A stretch of DNA of 64,000 bases from Xylanimonas ulmi (lineage in GTDB: Bacteria; Actinomycetota; Actinomycetes; Actinomycetales; Cellulomonadaceae). The position numbers and the translations under genes were made by a program. The notes beneath the pieces are model-generated. The model saw only the letters and a list, made by a program, of their open reading frames with translations. It was not told the origin of the DNA and made no database searches. Where the stretch lies: contig NZ_SGWX01000001.1 in the NCBI RefSeq assembly GCF_004216535.1, forward strand, positions 2,232,001 through 2,296,000, given 5' to 3'. Positions 26,771 to 34,758 of this stretch are shown one piece after another (position 1 is the first letter of the stretch; every line of letters starts with the position of its first letter).

Positions 26771-27631
26771 ATGAGCGCCTCGCTCACCCCCACCCCCTCG
26801 CCCCTGCCGGCCCCGCCCGCGGCTGCGCGGCCGACGGGCAACGCTCTGGCCACGGCCGGCTTCGTCGTCGGCCTCGTCGCCCTGGCGCTGTGCCTGGTCC
26901 CGATCGTCAACAACGTGGCCTTCGTCCTCGGGGCGCTGGGCCTGGTCTTCGGGATCGTCGGACTCCTCAAGGCGCGCAAGGGCGCCGGACGACGGGGCCT
27001 GGCGATCGCCGCGATCGTCTTGTCGGTGCTCGCCGGCGCTGGCGTGATCGCGTCGCAGGCGTTCTACGGCAAGGTGCTCGACGGGGTCTCGGACGCCCTC
27101 GACACCCGCCCGACGCCCGACGCCGCGGCGCCCGGGGCCGGCGACGAGGACGCCGCGCAGGACGCGTCCGACGCCGACAGCGAGGACGTCGCGGGCGACG
27201 ACGGGGCGGCGCCCGAGGCCGGCACGCGCGCCAACCCCTTGCCCGCGGGCACGACCGTGAGCACGGCCGACTGGCAGGTCACCGTCGGCACGCCGCGCGA
27301 GGCGTGGGGCGAGATCTCGCAGGCCAACCCCTTCAACCAGCCGCCCGCCGACGGCACGCAGTACTGGATCGTCCCGTTGAGCGGGACGTTCACCGGCTCC
27401 GACCCCGCGACGCCGTGGATCGACCTGTCGGTCGCGTTCGTCGGAGACGACTCGGTGACCTACGACGACACCTCCTGCGGGGTGCTCCCCGACAGCCTGT
27501 CGGACATCGGTGAGCTCTACCAGGGCGCGCAGTTCTCGGGCAACGCCTGCGTCGTGGTCCCGGCCGACGCGCCCGGCCTGTTCACGCTGCGCACGGGCCT
27601 GTTCGACTCCCCGGTGTTCTTCTCGAAGTGA
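26771..27631 (+). CDS. Membrane protein with DUF4190-like N-terminus and DUF4352-like extracytoplasmic domain
   Basis: 286 residues. After a Pro-rich start, two membrane helices (NALATAGFVVGLVALALCLV and VAFVLGALGLVFGIVGLL, then RRGLAIAAIVLSVLAGAGVIAS) resemble the DUF4190 membrane module. A long Asp/Ala/Glu-rich linker (about 105-150) follows, then an extracytoplasmic beta domain (TRANPLPAGTTVSTADWQVTVGTP, YWIVPLSGTFTG, NACVVVPADAPGLFTLRTG). A Cys pair (DTSCGVLP and GNACVV) may form a disulphide. ATG 26771 follows GGAGGAAG at good distance. Function unknown; such proteins are usually surface-associated. A GC-rich hairpin follows the stop. Confidence 0.75.
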   Translation: MSASLTPTPSPLPAPPAAARPTGNALATAGFVVGLVALALCLVPIVNNVAFVLGALGLVFGIVGLLKARKGAGRRGLAIAAIVLSVLAGAGVIASQAFYGKVLDGVSDALDTRPTPDAAAPGAGDEDAAQDASDADSEDVAGDDGAAPEAGTRANPLPAGTTVSTADWQVTVGTPREAWGEISQANPFNQPPADGTQYWIVPLSGTFTGSDPATPWIDLSVAFVGDDSVTYDDTSCGVLPDSLSDIGELYQGAQFSGNACVVVPADAPGLFTLRTGLFDSPVFFSK

Positions 27632-27650
27632 CGGCTCGAAGGGACGGTGT

Positions 27651-27696
27651 GGGCCCGGGCCCCGGACGGCGCGTCGCCCGTCTGGGGCCTGGGCCC
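27651..27696 (+). terminator. Terminator hairpin after the DUF4190/DUF4352-like gene
   Basis: GGGCCCGGGCCCCGGACGG (27651-27669) pairs with CCGTCTGGGGCCTGGGCCC (27678-27696) over 19 positions, with two G-U wobbles that form only in the plus-strand RNA. The loop has eight bases. The wobbles support a functional plus-strand RNA stem 20 bases after the stop. Confidence 0.7.
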
Positions 27697-27865
27697 GCAG
27701 CGCGCCCGGACGCTTGGCGTCCCCCGAGTCGCCGACGACGACGCCGCGTCGCCGGACGCAGCGCGCGCCGCGCCGCGGCGAAGGTTCCACCGCGCGCCCG
27801 CGCGCGCTAGGTTGCCCTCGAAACCGATCCCGGGTGAGGTGGCCCGGCATCCGAGGGGAGGACGC

Positions 27866-28243
27866 GTGGACGTCGCACTCTGGGTCGTGGCCGGACTGCT
27901 CGCTGCGGTCTGTCTGGCGGTCGGCTGCGTCAAACTCCTGCGCGGCAGCGCCCTGGCCGAGCGGATGGCGTGGGTCGAGGCGTTCCCCGACGTCGTCGTC
28001 CGGCTCATCGGACTGTGCGAGATCGCGGGCGCGCTCGGGCTGGTGCTCCCCCAGGCCACCAGCACGGCGGCATGGCTGACTCCGCTCGCGGCCGCGGGCA
28101 TCACGCTGCTGCAACTGTTGGCGATCGGCGTCCATGTGCGGCGCGGCGAGACGCAGCAACTGGCCATCAACGTCGTGCTGATGGTGCTCGCGCTGGTGGT
28201 CGCCGTCGGCCGGTTCGCGCAGTGGACGACGGCCGCGGCCTGA
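27866..28243 (+). CDS. DoxX-like small membrane protein
   Basis: 125 residues, four predicted membrane helices (ALWVVAGLLAAVCLAVGCVKLL, VVRLIGLCEIAGALGLVLP, WLTPLAAAGITLLQLLAIGVHV, LAINVVLMVLALVVAVGRF). Pattern and length match the DoxX/DoxX-like family, in which the helix-1 region and the GLCEIAGALGLVLP stretch are conserved. Family roles include redox and thiol stress, but none can be assigned here. GTG 27866 follows GAGGGGAGG. It ends six bases from a convergent LuxR-family gene and seems to be a single-gene unit. Confidence 0.75.
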   Translation: MDVALWVVAGLLAAVCLAVGCVKLLRGSALAERMAWVEAFPDVVVRLIGLCEIAGALGLVLPQATSTAAWLTPLAAAGITLLQLLAIGVHVRRGETQQLAINVVLMVLALVVAVGRFAQWTTAAA

Positions 28244-28249
28244 CCGCCG

Positions 28250-30763
28250 TCACTCGAAGCCGAACTGCGCGCCCTGGTGCGCCGGGCGCAGCCACGTCTC
28301 GAACGCGCCCCGCAGCCCCTTGCGCGAGTCGACCCCGACCTTGCGGTAGGTCTTGAACAGGTGGTGCTCGACGGTGCGCGTGCTGAGCACCAGGGCTCCG
28401 GCGATGTCGACGGCCGCCAGCCCGTCGACGGCGTAACGCGCGATCTCGACCTCGCGCGGTGACAGGTCGACCGCGTGGGCGAGCCGCGCGAACACGCCCT
28501 CCAGCCCTCGCGTGCGCGGGATGACGCGCTCCCACACGCGCAACGCCTCGCCGGCCGCCGCCACGTGGTCCCCCGACTCGTAGAGCGCGAGCGCGCGCTG
28601 GACGCCCGCCCGGCACGCGTACAGCCACGCCCCCGCCGCGGCGAACGTCTCCTCGAGCGCGCCGAGACGCTCGACATCACGCTCGGCGACCGCCTGCGCG
28701 AGGCACAGCAGCGCACGCGGCAGCGGGCTCTCGACGACGGACAGGGGCGCCAGGAACGGCGCCAGGCGCTCGCGGTCGGGGTGCGCCTCGACGGCCTCGA
28801 CGAGCGCGAAGACCGCCGGCGCGAGGAAGCCGCGCTCGGTCGCCCACTCGACGTCGCTCCACAGCGCGTCGCCGGCCACACCGGGGTCGGCCTGCGGCGA
28901 GGTCGCCATGAAGGGGAAGGGGCCGAACCGTTGCCGCTCGGCCTGATCGCGCGCCTTGCGGCAGGGCGTGGCGTCCTGGCCCAGCCAGCGCGCCTTGGCC
29001 TCGGACAGGCCGACGACGCCGGACCGGTACTGCGCGTCGAACGCCGGGACCGCGGTGAAGGTCATGATCAGCGAGACGACCTCCTCCAGGCGTTCGATGT
29101 TCCCCTGGACCGCGGCGGCGAGGGCTGCGACGTAGCCGAGCGACTGCAACGCCCCCGGGCTGCGCTCGCTGCGCGCGGTGTCGAAGCGCTTGCTGACCCA
29201 CAGGCGCGCCTGGTCGACCTCACCGCTGTAGAGCAGCGCGAGCCCGCGGCACACGTCGCCGTGATAGCGCAGCACGCTGTTCTCGGGCTGGCACCGGTCG
29301 AACTCGGCGAGCGTGGACACGGCCTCTCCCCGGGCGATCTTGTGTTCGAGGCTCGCGCCCCAGCCGACCTCCTCGCAGAACGAGGCGCCCGAGAGCGTGT
29401 CGACGCCCACCGTCGCGGGCACACGGTCGAGCACCATCTCCATGTGGGCCGCCACGGCGTCGGCGGCGCCGCGGGCGTTCGGGTAGCGCCGAACCAGGTC
29501 GTTGAGGCTCGCCGCCGCCCCCTCGCGGTCGCCGCGCGAGGTCGCCTGATAGAGCGCATACCCCGAGGCGAACTCGACGTTCGCCGACTCCGAGCAGGAC
29601 GACCCGTCGGTGCGCGCGTAGACGTCGGCCGCGTCGGCGATGGGATCCTCCGCCTGGAACAGCGCCACCAGCAGCGGAATGGCGGCGGTGGCGGTGGGGT
29701 CGTCCTCCCAGGCCGCGAGCCGCTCCCGCGCCTCGGCCCGCTGGTCGTCGGCGATGATCCGGCTCAGGATGGCGTCACCCACCGGGAGCGCGGCCACGAC
29801 GTCGTGCGCCAGCCGTCCCGAAGGCGCCCGCCCCTCCACCGCGAGGCGCTGGCGGATGGCGGCGCGCTTCGACGACGTGCACTCGCGCGCGAGGTACTCG
29901 CCCACGACCGGCGGGTACAGCCCGACCGCGCCCTCGTCGGCGCCGTCGATGACCTCGACGAGCCCGAGCTCGTTGAGCCGTTCGAGCTGCGTGCCGGGGA
30001 TCATCACTCGCGCGTCCTGAACCGCGAACGGCCCCGCCGCGGCGAGCAGCGTCAGCGCGTCGACGTCCTCGGCGGACGCGTCGACCAGCAGCGCCTCGAC
30101 GGCCTGCCCGAGCTGCGGCGACCACAGCGACCCGGTCGCGGCCCACACGTCACCCGAGAGCGTGAGCCGCCCGGTGCGCTGCGCCACGAGCGAGATCGCG
30201 CGCGCCAGGCCGGGCAGACCACCGGACATGGTCGCGATCCTCGCCATGGTCGCCGCGGCGACGGGCGCGCCGAGGTCGCGTTCGAGCACGCCGCGCAGCG
30301 CGTCGAACGTCAAGGGGCGCACCAGGTGGCGGATGCTCGGCTGGGCGGCGGCCAGGAGGCGACGCAGCGGGGCGGCGGGCCGCGGGCCGATGCGCCGCGA
30401 GACGATCATCGGCGCCGACGTCGTGGCCCGGACCGCGGCGACGACGCCCGCGCTCACGTCGTCGAGGTCGTCGACGTCGTCGACCACCAGGACGCCCTGA
30501 GGCGAGACCTCGTCGCGCAGGTAGTTGACGGACTCGCAGATCGACGTCTGCCGCCCGAGCTCGGGGAGGGACGCGAGCAGGGTCGCGAGCGGCCGCTCCC
30601 GCAGGGCGCCGATGCCGCGCACGCGGATGGGCCGCTGCTCGCGCAACCTCAGGATCGCGCACACCTCGTCGAGCACGACCGATCGGCCCGAGCCGGGCCG
30701 TCCGACGATCTCGACGCTCACGCCCTTGGCGAGGCACTCGATCGCGGTCGGGGCGAAGTCCAT
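28250..30763 (-). CDS. Large ATP-binding LuxR-family (LAL-like) transcriptional regulator
   Basis: 837 residues. The N-terminal P-loop is VEIVGRPGSGRSVVLDEV and a Walker B-like VLVVDDVDDLDD lies about 70 residues on, giving a STAND/LAL-type ATPase. The middle is helical and may be TPR-like. A C-terminal LuxR helix-turn-helix reads DLSPREVEIARYAVDGLAAVDIAGALVLSTRTVEHHLFKTYRKVGV. The ATG at 30763 is chosen because GGGAGGTG lies just upstream; the frame extends to 30865 without a comparable site. LAL proteins are activators of sugar or secondary-metabolism genes. It lies downstream of the GH67 gene on the same strand, so a link to xylan or glucuronate use is possible but unproven. Confidence 0.85.
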   Translation of the reverse strand: MDFAPTAIECLAKGVSVEIVGRPGSGRSVVLDEVCAILRLREQRPIRVRGIGALRERPLATLLASLPELGRQTSICESVNYLRDEVSPQGVLVVDDVDDLDDVSAGVVAAVRATTSAPMIVSRRIGPRPAAPLRRLLAAAQPSIRHLVRPLTFDALRGVLERDLGAPVAAATMARIATMSGGLPGLARAISLVAQRTGRLTLSGDVWAATGSLWSPQLGQAVEALLVDASAEDVDALTLLAAAGPFAVQDARVMIPGTQLERLNELGLVEVIDGADEGAVGLYPPVVGEYLARECTSSKRAAIRQRLAVEGRAPSGRLAHDVVAALPVGDAILSRIIADDQRAEARERLAAWEDDPTATAAIPLLVALFQAEDPIADAADVYARTDGSSCSESANVEFASGYALYQATSRGDREGAAASLNDLVRRYPNARGAADAVAAHMEMVLDRVPATVGVDTLSGASFCEEVGWGASLEHKIARGEAVSTLAEFDRCQPENSVLRYHGDVCRGLALLYSGEVDQARLWVSKRFDTARSERSPGALQSLGYVAALAAAVQGNIERLEEVVSLIMTFTAVPAFDAQYRSGVVGLSEAKARWLGQDATPCRKARDQAERQRFGPFPFMATSPQADPGVAGDALWSDVEWATERGFLAPAVFALVEAVEAHPDRERLAPFLAPLSVVESPLPRALLCLAQAVAERDVERLGALEETFAAAGAWLYACRAGVQRALALYESGDHVAAAGEALRVWERVIPRTRGLEGVFARLAHAVDLSPREVEIARYAVDGLAAVDIAGALVLSTRTVEHHLFKTYRKVGVDSRKGLRGAFETWLRPAHQGAQFGFE

Positions 30764-30889
30764 CGGCACCTCCCATGACGCCTTTGTCGACGGGCCGCGG
30801 AGCGCGAGTCGTCGTGAGGAGAGCGTCATTCGGCCAGGCATCGCGCGACGGCGGGACGGCGTCATGTGCGTTGACTTGTGGCACGCGTC

Positions 30890-30921
30890 CGGCGGGGAAA
30901 TCCCTAGTGATCCCCCCGCCG
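30890..30921 (-). terminator. Terminator hairpin after the GH67 gene
   Basis: CGGCGGGG (30890-30897) and CCCCGCCG (30914-30921) are perfect 8-base complements around a 16-base loop. The stem starts nine bases beyond the GH67 stop on the minus strand. It separates GH67 from the downstream LuxR-family gene. Confidence 0.6.
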
Positions 30922-30929
30922 CTGACGTG

Positions 30930-33008
30930 TCAGTAGATCGTGCGTCCGTGCGCGTCGGCGACGCCCGAGTGGCGCAGGAAGTAGGTGTTGACCACGTCGC
31001 GCCAGTCGGTGGCCGAGCGGACCTGCTCGGCGAACCGCTCAGTGACGCGCTCGGCCACGTCGGCTGGGAACGCGTCTTGGGCCTCGGTCCACCGCCGCGC
31101 CGCCTCCAGCACCCGCTCGAGGCCCTCGAAGTGCGTGTCGTAGACGTGCTGCACCACGGTCTTGCCGCTGTGCAGCACGTGCGAGTACGGCACGTGGTGG
31201 AAGAACAGCAGCAGCTCGTCGGGGCAGGTGTCGAGCGACTCGTACACGTCGCTCCATGGAGCGGGGTACTGGCCGGTGTACCCCGATCCGGTCGCGCGGG
31301 TGCGGTCGACGCCGACGCCGTCGCGGTCGGCGAAGTGGTAGGTGCCCCACGGGGAGTACTCGTACCCGTCGGGCGAGGGGCCGTAGTGCGAGCCGGGCTG
31401 GACCATGAAGCACACGCCGAGCGGGGCGGTGTACATCTCGTAGGTCTCCCACGACTGGTCGAGGATCGCGTGCAGCGTCTCGCGCACCAGCGCGGTCGCG
31501 CCGGGGAAGGTCAGCGCGATCCACTCGTCAAGGATCGCGATCGGGTCGGCCGTGGGGTCCCACGCCAGGCGGCCCCAGGCGTAGAGGTTGGCCTGGGCGA
31601 ACGGGTGACCCGTCCAGAACACGTCGTCGCCCACGTTCGAGACGGCGGCGAGACCGCCCACCCGCGTCCCGTCGCCGAGCGGGTGGCGCCCGGCGGCGAC
31701 GTCGGCCATGGTGCGCCCCGAGCGCGAGCCGTCGCCGTCCTGTCCCCAGTAGGGGAATGCGAGCAGCTGCGACCACATGCGCCCGAGGTACACCGCGTGC
31801 TTCTGGTGCCCGAGGTACTCGGTGGTCACCTGGAACTCGGGCGCCACCCGCGTGCGCGGCATCGCGGCGATCGCGGGCGAGGTGGCCTCGCGCACCTGGA
31901 AGTCGAGCGGGCCGTGCTTGATCTGCACGATGACGTTGTCCGCGAACGTGCCGTCGTACGGGGCGAAGTGCTCGAACGCGGCCTTGGCGCGGTCGGTGCG
32001 CCGATCACGCCAGTCCTGCTCGTGGTTGTAGACGAAGGCCCGCCAGTGGATCAGCCCGCCGTGCGGCGCGACGGCGGCGGCGAGCATGTTGGCGCCGTCG
32101 GCGTGGGTGCGCCCGTAGGCGAACGGGCCAGGCTGCCCCTCCGAGTCGGCCTTGATGACGAACCCGCCGAAGTCGGGGATGGCGGCCCAGACGCGGTCGG
32201 CGGCGCCCGCCCACCACTCCTGGACGCCGGCGTCGAACGGGTCCGACGTCGCCAGCCCGCCCAGGCGCACCGGCGAGGCCCATGAGACCGACAGGTGCGT
32301 GGTGATGCCGTAGGGCCGGAACGCGGCGGCGATGCGCGCGACGTCGGGCAGCAGGTCGTCGAGCAGGCGCGTCTCGGCCGGCCCCACGTTGACGTTGTTG
32401 ATCGCGACGCGGTTGACGCCCGACGCCGCCAGCAGGCGCGCGTACTGCGCCACCCGCGTCAGGTCCTCGCGCACGACTCCGGCCTCGTAGAAGATCGAGC
32501 CGCCCGCGTACCCGCGCTCGACCTGGCCCATGACGGGGTGCACCGCGATGTTGTCCCAGTGGTCGAGCATGCGCAGCGGGGTGTGCGGGGCGTGCCGCTC
32601 GACGACGTCGGCGCCGGTGAACGCCCTCTCGCCGAGCCGCACCAGGTGGAACAGCCCGTAGAGCAACCCGCGCGCGTCGCTCGCCGTCACGGTGACGACG
32701 CCGCCTGCGCGGGCGTACGTGAACGCCTCCGGGTCGAGGTCGCCGTCGGACTGGAACTGCGGCGCGGCGTCGGCGGGCCGCAGCGCGAGCACGACGTCGG
32801 CCGCCTCCGCGGCCTCGACGGCGGCGCCGCCGTGCGCTGCGAGCGCGGCCGTGACCTCGGCTCTCACCGTGTCCGCGACGGGTGAGGCGTCGTCGAGCAC
32901 GAGAGCCACGCGCCGCGACCCGAGCGGCGCGAACGCCGCCTCGGGAAGCCACGCCGGGTGGACCGCGGGGTCGGCGGGGACGGGGTGCGAGGGGCGGTTG
33001 AGGGTCAC
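30930..33008 (-). CDS. GH67 alpha-glucuronidase
   Basis: 692 residues without a signal peptide, the usual length of GH67. Removes 4-O-methylglucuronic acid from the non-reducing end of aldouronic acids released from glucuronoxylan, inside the cell. Conserved blocks: LRMLDHWDNIAVHPVMGQVERGYAGGSIFY, INNVNVGP, FVIKADSEGQPGPFAYGRTHADGANMLA (Glu290 is the expected general acid), VIVQIKHGPLDFQVREATSP, TTEYLGHQKHAVYLG and FHHVPYSHVLHSGKTVVQHVYD. GTG 33008 is chosen since the conserved part starts soon after and GGAG lies nine bases upstream. Divergent from uxuB-uxuA, with LacI-type sites in the gap. Confidence 0.95.
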   Translation of the reverse strand: MTLNRPSHPVPADPAVHPAWLPEAAFAPLGSRRVALVLDDASPVADTVRAEVTAALAAHGGAAVEAAEAADVVLALRPADAAPQFQSDGDLDPEAFTYARAGGVVTVTASDARGLLYGLFHLVRLGERAFTGADVVERHAPHTPLRMLDHWDNIAVHPVMGQVERGYAGGSIFYEAGVVREDLTRVAQYARLLAASGVNRVAINNVNVGPAETRLLDDLLPDVARIAAAFRPYGITTHLSVSWASPVRLGGLATSDPFDAGVQEWWAGAADRVWAAIPDFGGFVIKADSEGQPGPFAYGRTHADGANMLAAAVAPHGGLIHWRAFVYNHEQDWRDRRTDRAKAAFEHFAPYDGTFADNVIVQIKHGPLDFQVREATSPAIAAMPRTRVAPEFQVTTEYLGHQKHAVYLGRMWSQLLAFPYWGQDGDGSRSGRTMADVAAGRHPLGDGTRVGGLAAVSNVGDDVFWTGHPFAQANLYAWGRLAWDPTADPIAILDEWIALTFPGATALVRETLHAILDQSWETYEMYTAPLGVCFMVQPGSHYGPSPDGYEYSPWGTYHFADRDGVGVDRTRATGSGYTGQYPAPWSDVYESLDTCPDELLLFFHHVPYSHVLHSGKTVVQHVYDTHFEGLERVLEAARRWTEAQDAFPADVAERVTERFAEQVRSATDWRDVVNTYFLRHSGVADAHGRTIY

Positions 33009-33011
33009 GTC

Positions 33012-33021
33012 GGAGCGCTCC
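33012..33021. promoter_or_regulatory. GGAGCGCTCC palindrome just before the GH67 start
   Basis: A perfect 10-base palindrome whose GGAG also serves as the minus-strand ribosome site. Within 14 bases it agrees at 11 positions with the CebR operator consensus TGGGAGCGCTCCCA known from streptomycetes and Thermobifida. It may be an extra cellobiose-responsive operator or a coincidence of the ribosome site. Confidence 0.35.
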
Positions 33022-33042
33022 AGTGCGATCAGGTGAGACGAG

Positions 33043-33061
33043 AGGAAACGATTGCAGCCTA
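33043..33061 (-). promoter_or_regulatory. GH67 -10 element with overlapping LacI-type operator
   Basis: On the minus strand TAGGCT (33056-33061) is a -10 element. Directly after it, the site read on the plus strand as AGGAAACGATTGCA (33043-33056) covers the expected transcription start. It matches a LacI-type palindrome TGCAAACGTTTGCA at 11 of 14 positions. A bound repressor would block initiation. Confidence 0.55.
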
Positions 33062-33090
33062 AGCCCGAGCGCCCCGGCGCCTCCACGGGA

Positions 33091-33113
33091 TAGGCTTGCT
33101 GCGAACGTTTGCA
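33091..33113 (+). promoter_or_regulatory. uxuB -10 element with overlapping LacI-type operator
   Basis: TAGGCT (33091-33096) is followed after three bases by TGCGAACGTTTGCA (33100-33113), symmetrical except for one base pair of positions. The arrangement mirrors the GH67 side: same -10 hexamer, operator over the transcription start, 57 bases between operator centres. The uxuB start codon is 23 bases further on. Confidence 0.65.
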
Positions 33114-33135
33114 TTGGCGCGAAGGAGCCCCTCCC

Positions 33136-34644
33136 ATGACTCACACATCTGTCGTTCCCCGGCTTGGCCCCCAGACGGTGCTGCCGGCCGGCGTCGCCCC
33201 GGCTCCGGTGGTTCCTGCGGGGGTGGGGATCGTGCACCTGGGGTGGGGCGCGTTCCACCGCGCGCATCAGGCGGTGTACACGCAGGAGGCGATGGCGGCC
33301 TCGGGCGACTTGCGGTGGGGGATCCTGGGCGACGTCGAGCGCACCCCGGCGCTGGCGGCGGCGTTGGCGGCCCAGGGCGGTCGGTACACGGTGTTGACCG
33401 TGGGCCGAGACTCCGATGGGGGTGTCGTGGAGCGGGCGCAGGTGGTGGCCTCGGTGGTCGGCGCCGCCTACCCGCGCGAGGAGACTGCGCGGCTGTTGGC
33501 CGCGATGGCCGCGCCGAGCACACACGTGATCACGCTGACGGTCACGGAGAAGGGGTATCTGCGCACGCGGGAGGGGCGCCTGGACCTCGACCAGGCCCGC
33601 CCCGACGTGGAGGCGTTCGCCGCCGAGCTCTCCGGGACCGAGGCCGCGAGTGCGGCGGTCACTGCCATGGGTCTGCTGGTGCGGGGGCTGGGCGCGCGGT
33701 TCCGGGCGGGCGCGACGCCGGTGACGGTGCTCAGCTGCGACAACATGGCGCACAACGGCAAGGTCCTCAAGGCGGTGGTGGACGAGTTCGTCGCCGCGGC
33801 CGGGCCGGTCGCCCAGGGGTTCGCGGCGTGGCTGGCCACCAGCACGACGTGGCCCAGCTCGATGGTCGACCGCATCACGCCGGCAGTGACTGCGGCGACG
33901 CTGGACCGGGTCGAGGAGATCCTCGGGGCGCGTGACGAGGCCGCAATCGCGGCCGAGCCGTTCAAGCAGTGGGTCATCGAGGACGCGTTCGCGGGCCCGC
34001 GCCCGCCGTGGGAGCTGGCCGGCGCCGAGCTGACTGACGACGTCGCCCCGTGGGAGGAGGCAAAGCTGCGCATGCTCAACGGCACGCACTCGCTCATCGC
34101 CTACGCCGGGCGCCTGTTCGGGTACGCGACCATGGCCGAGGCCGTGGTGGCCCCCGAGATCGCCGACCACGCCCGCGCCTACCTGCTCGACGACGCCCTG
34201 CCGAGCGTCACCGTGCCGACCGGAGCGGACCTGCCCGCCTACGCCCGCAGCCTGCTCGACCGGTTCGCCAACCCCGCCACCGGGCACACCACGCGGCAGG
34301 TCTCGACGGACGGCACCCAGAAGATCCCCTTCCGCTGGGGCGGCGCCCTGGACCACCACCTCGCGGCGGGTCGCGTGCCCCAGGGCATCGCGTTCGGCCT
34401 GGCCGCCTGGAGCGAGTTCGTGCGCCGCGCCGTGCGCGACGGCGTCGACCTGGGCGACCCCGCGGGCGCCGAGGCCCTGACCGCGACCGTCGCCGCGACC
34501 GGCGGCGGAGCCGAGGAGGTCGCCCGCGCGCTGCTGACCATCCCCGGCCTGCTGTCCGAGGTCGCCGCGACCCACCCCGCCCTGTCCGACGCCGTCGCCG
34601 CCCACGCCCGCGCCCTGGCCGCCGCGAGCGACGCCCTCCTCTAG
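33136..34644 (+). CDS. uxuB: Mannitol-dehydrogenase-family oxidoreductase, probably fructuronate reductase
   Basis: 502 residues, a long-chain polyol dehydrogenase. IVHLGWGAFHRAHQAVYTQEA is the typical N-terminal nucleotide-fold region of the family, TLTVTEKGYLRT the middle, and VLSCDNMAHNGKVL, KQWVIEDAFAGPRPPWE and EAKLRMLNGTHSLIAYAGRLFGY the active-site region with the conserved Lys and Asn-Gly-x-His. The next gene is uxuA and the divergent gene is an alpha-glucuronidase, so the substrate is most likely fructuronate, reduced with NADH to mannonate. The ATG at 33136 follows GAAGGAG. Mannitol dehydrogenase is the alternative. Confidence 0.88.
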   Translation: MTHTSVVPRLGPQTVLPAGVAPAPVVPAGVGIVHLGWGAFHRAHQAVYTQEAMAASGDLRWGILGDVERTPALAAALAAQGGRYTVLTVGRDSDGGVVERAQVVASVVGAAYPREETARLLAAMAAPSTHVITLTVTEKGYLRTREGRLDLDQARPDVEAFAAELSGTEAASAAVTAMGLLVRGLGARFRAGATPVTVLSCDNMAHNGKVLKAVVDEFVAAAGPVAQGFAAWLATSTTWPSSMVDRITPAVTAATLDRVEEILGARDEAAIAAEPFKQWVIEDAFAGPRPPWELAGAELTDDVAPWEEAKLRMLNGTHSLIAYAGRLFGYATMAEAVVAPEIADHARAYLLDDALPSVTVPTGADLPAYARSLLDRFANPATGHTTRQVSTDGTQKIPFRWGGALDHHLAAGRVPQGIAFGLAAWSEFVRRAVRDGVDLGDPAGAEALTATVAATGGGAEEVARALLTIPGLLSEVAATHPALSDAVAAHARALAAASDALL

Positions 34645-34670
34645 CCCCGACCTAGCCCCCGACGGCCCCT

Positions 34671-34714
34671 GGTCTCGACAGGCTCGACCACCGGCGGTCG
34701 AGCCTGTCGAGACC
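34671..34714. repeat. Two inverted repeat copies forming a 19-bp hairpin between uxuB and uxuA
   Basis: GGTCTCGACAGGCTCGACC (34671-34689) and GGTCGAGCCTGTCGAGACC (34696-34714) are perfect complements with a six-base loop. They are the GTCTCGACAGGCTCGACC variant of the dispersed element. Being within the uxuB-uxuA operon, the hairpin may stabilise the upstream mRNA or lower uxuA expression. Confidence 0.8.
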
Positions 34715-34758
34715 CCCCACCCGCACGCACCCCCCTTTTGAGATGAGAGGCGCCCCCG

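Noticed and set aside
34645-34758. Separate promoter for uxuA
   Set aside because: The gap is filled by the repeat hairpin and a short A/T patch (TTTTGAGATGAG) with no -10/-35 pair I could support; an operon with uxuB is simpler.
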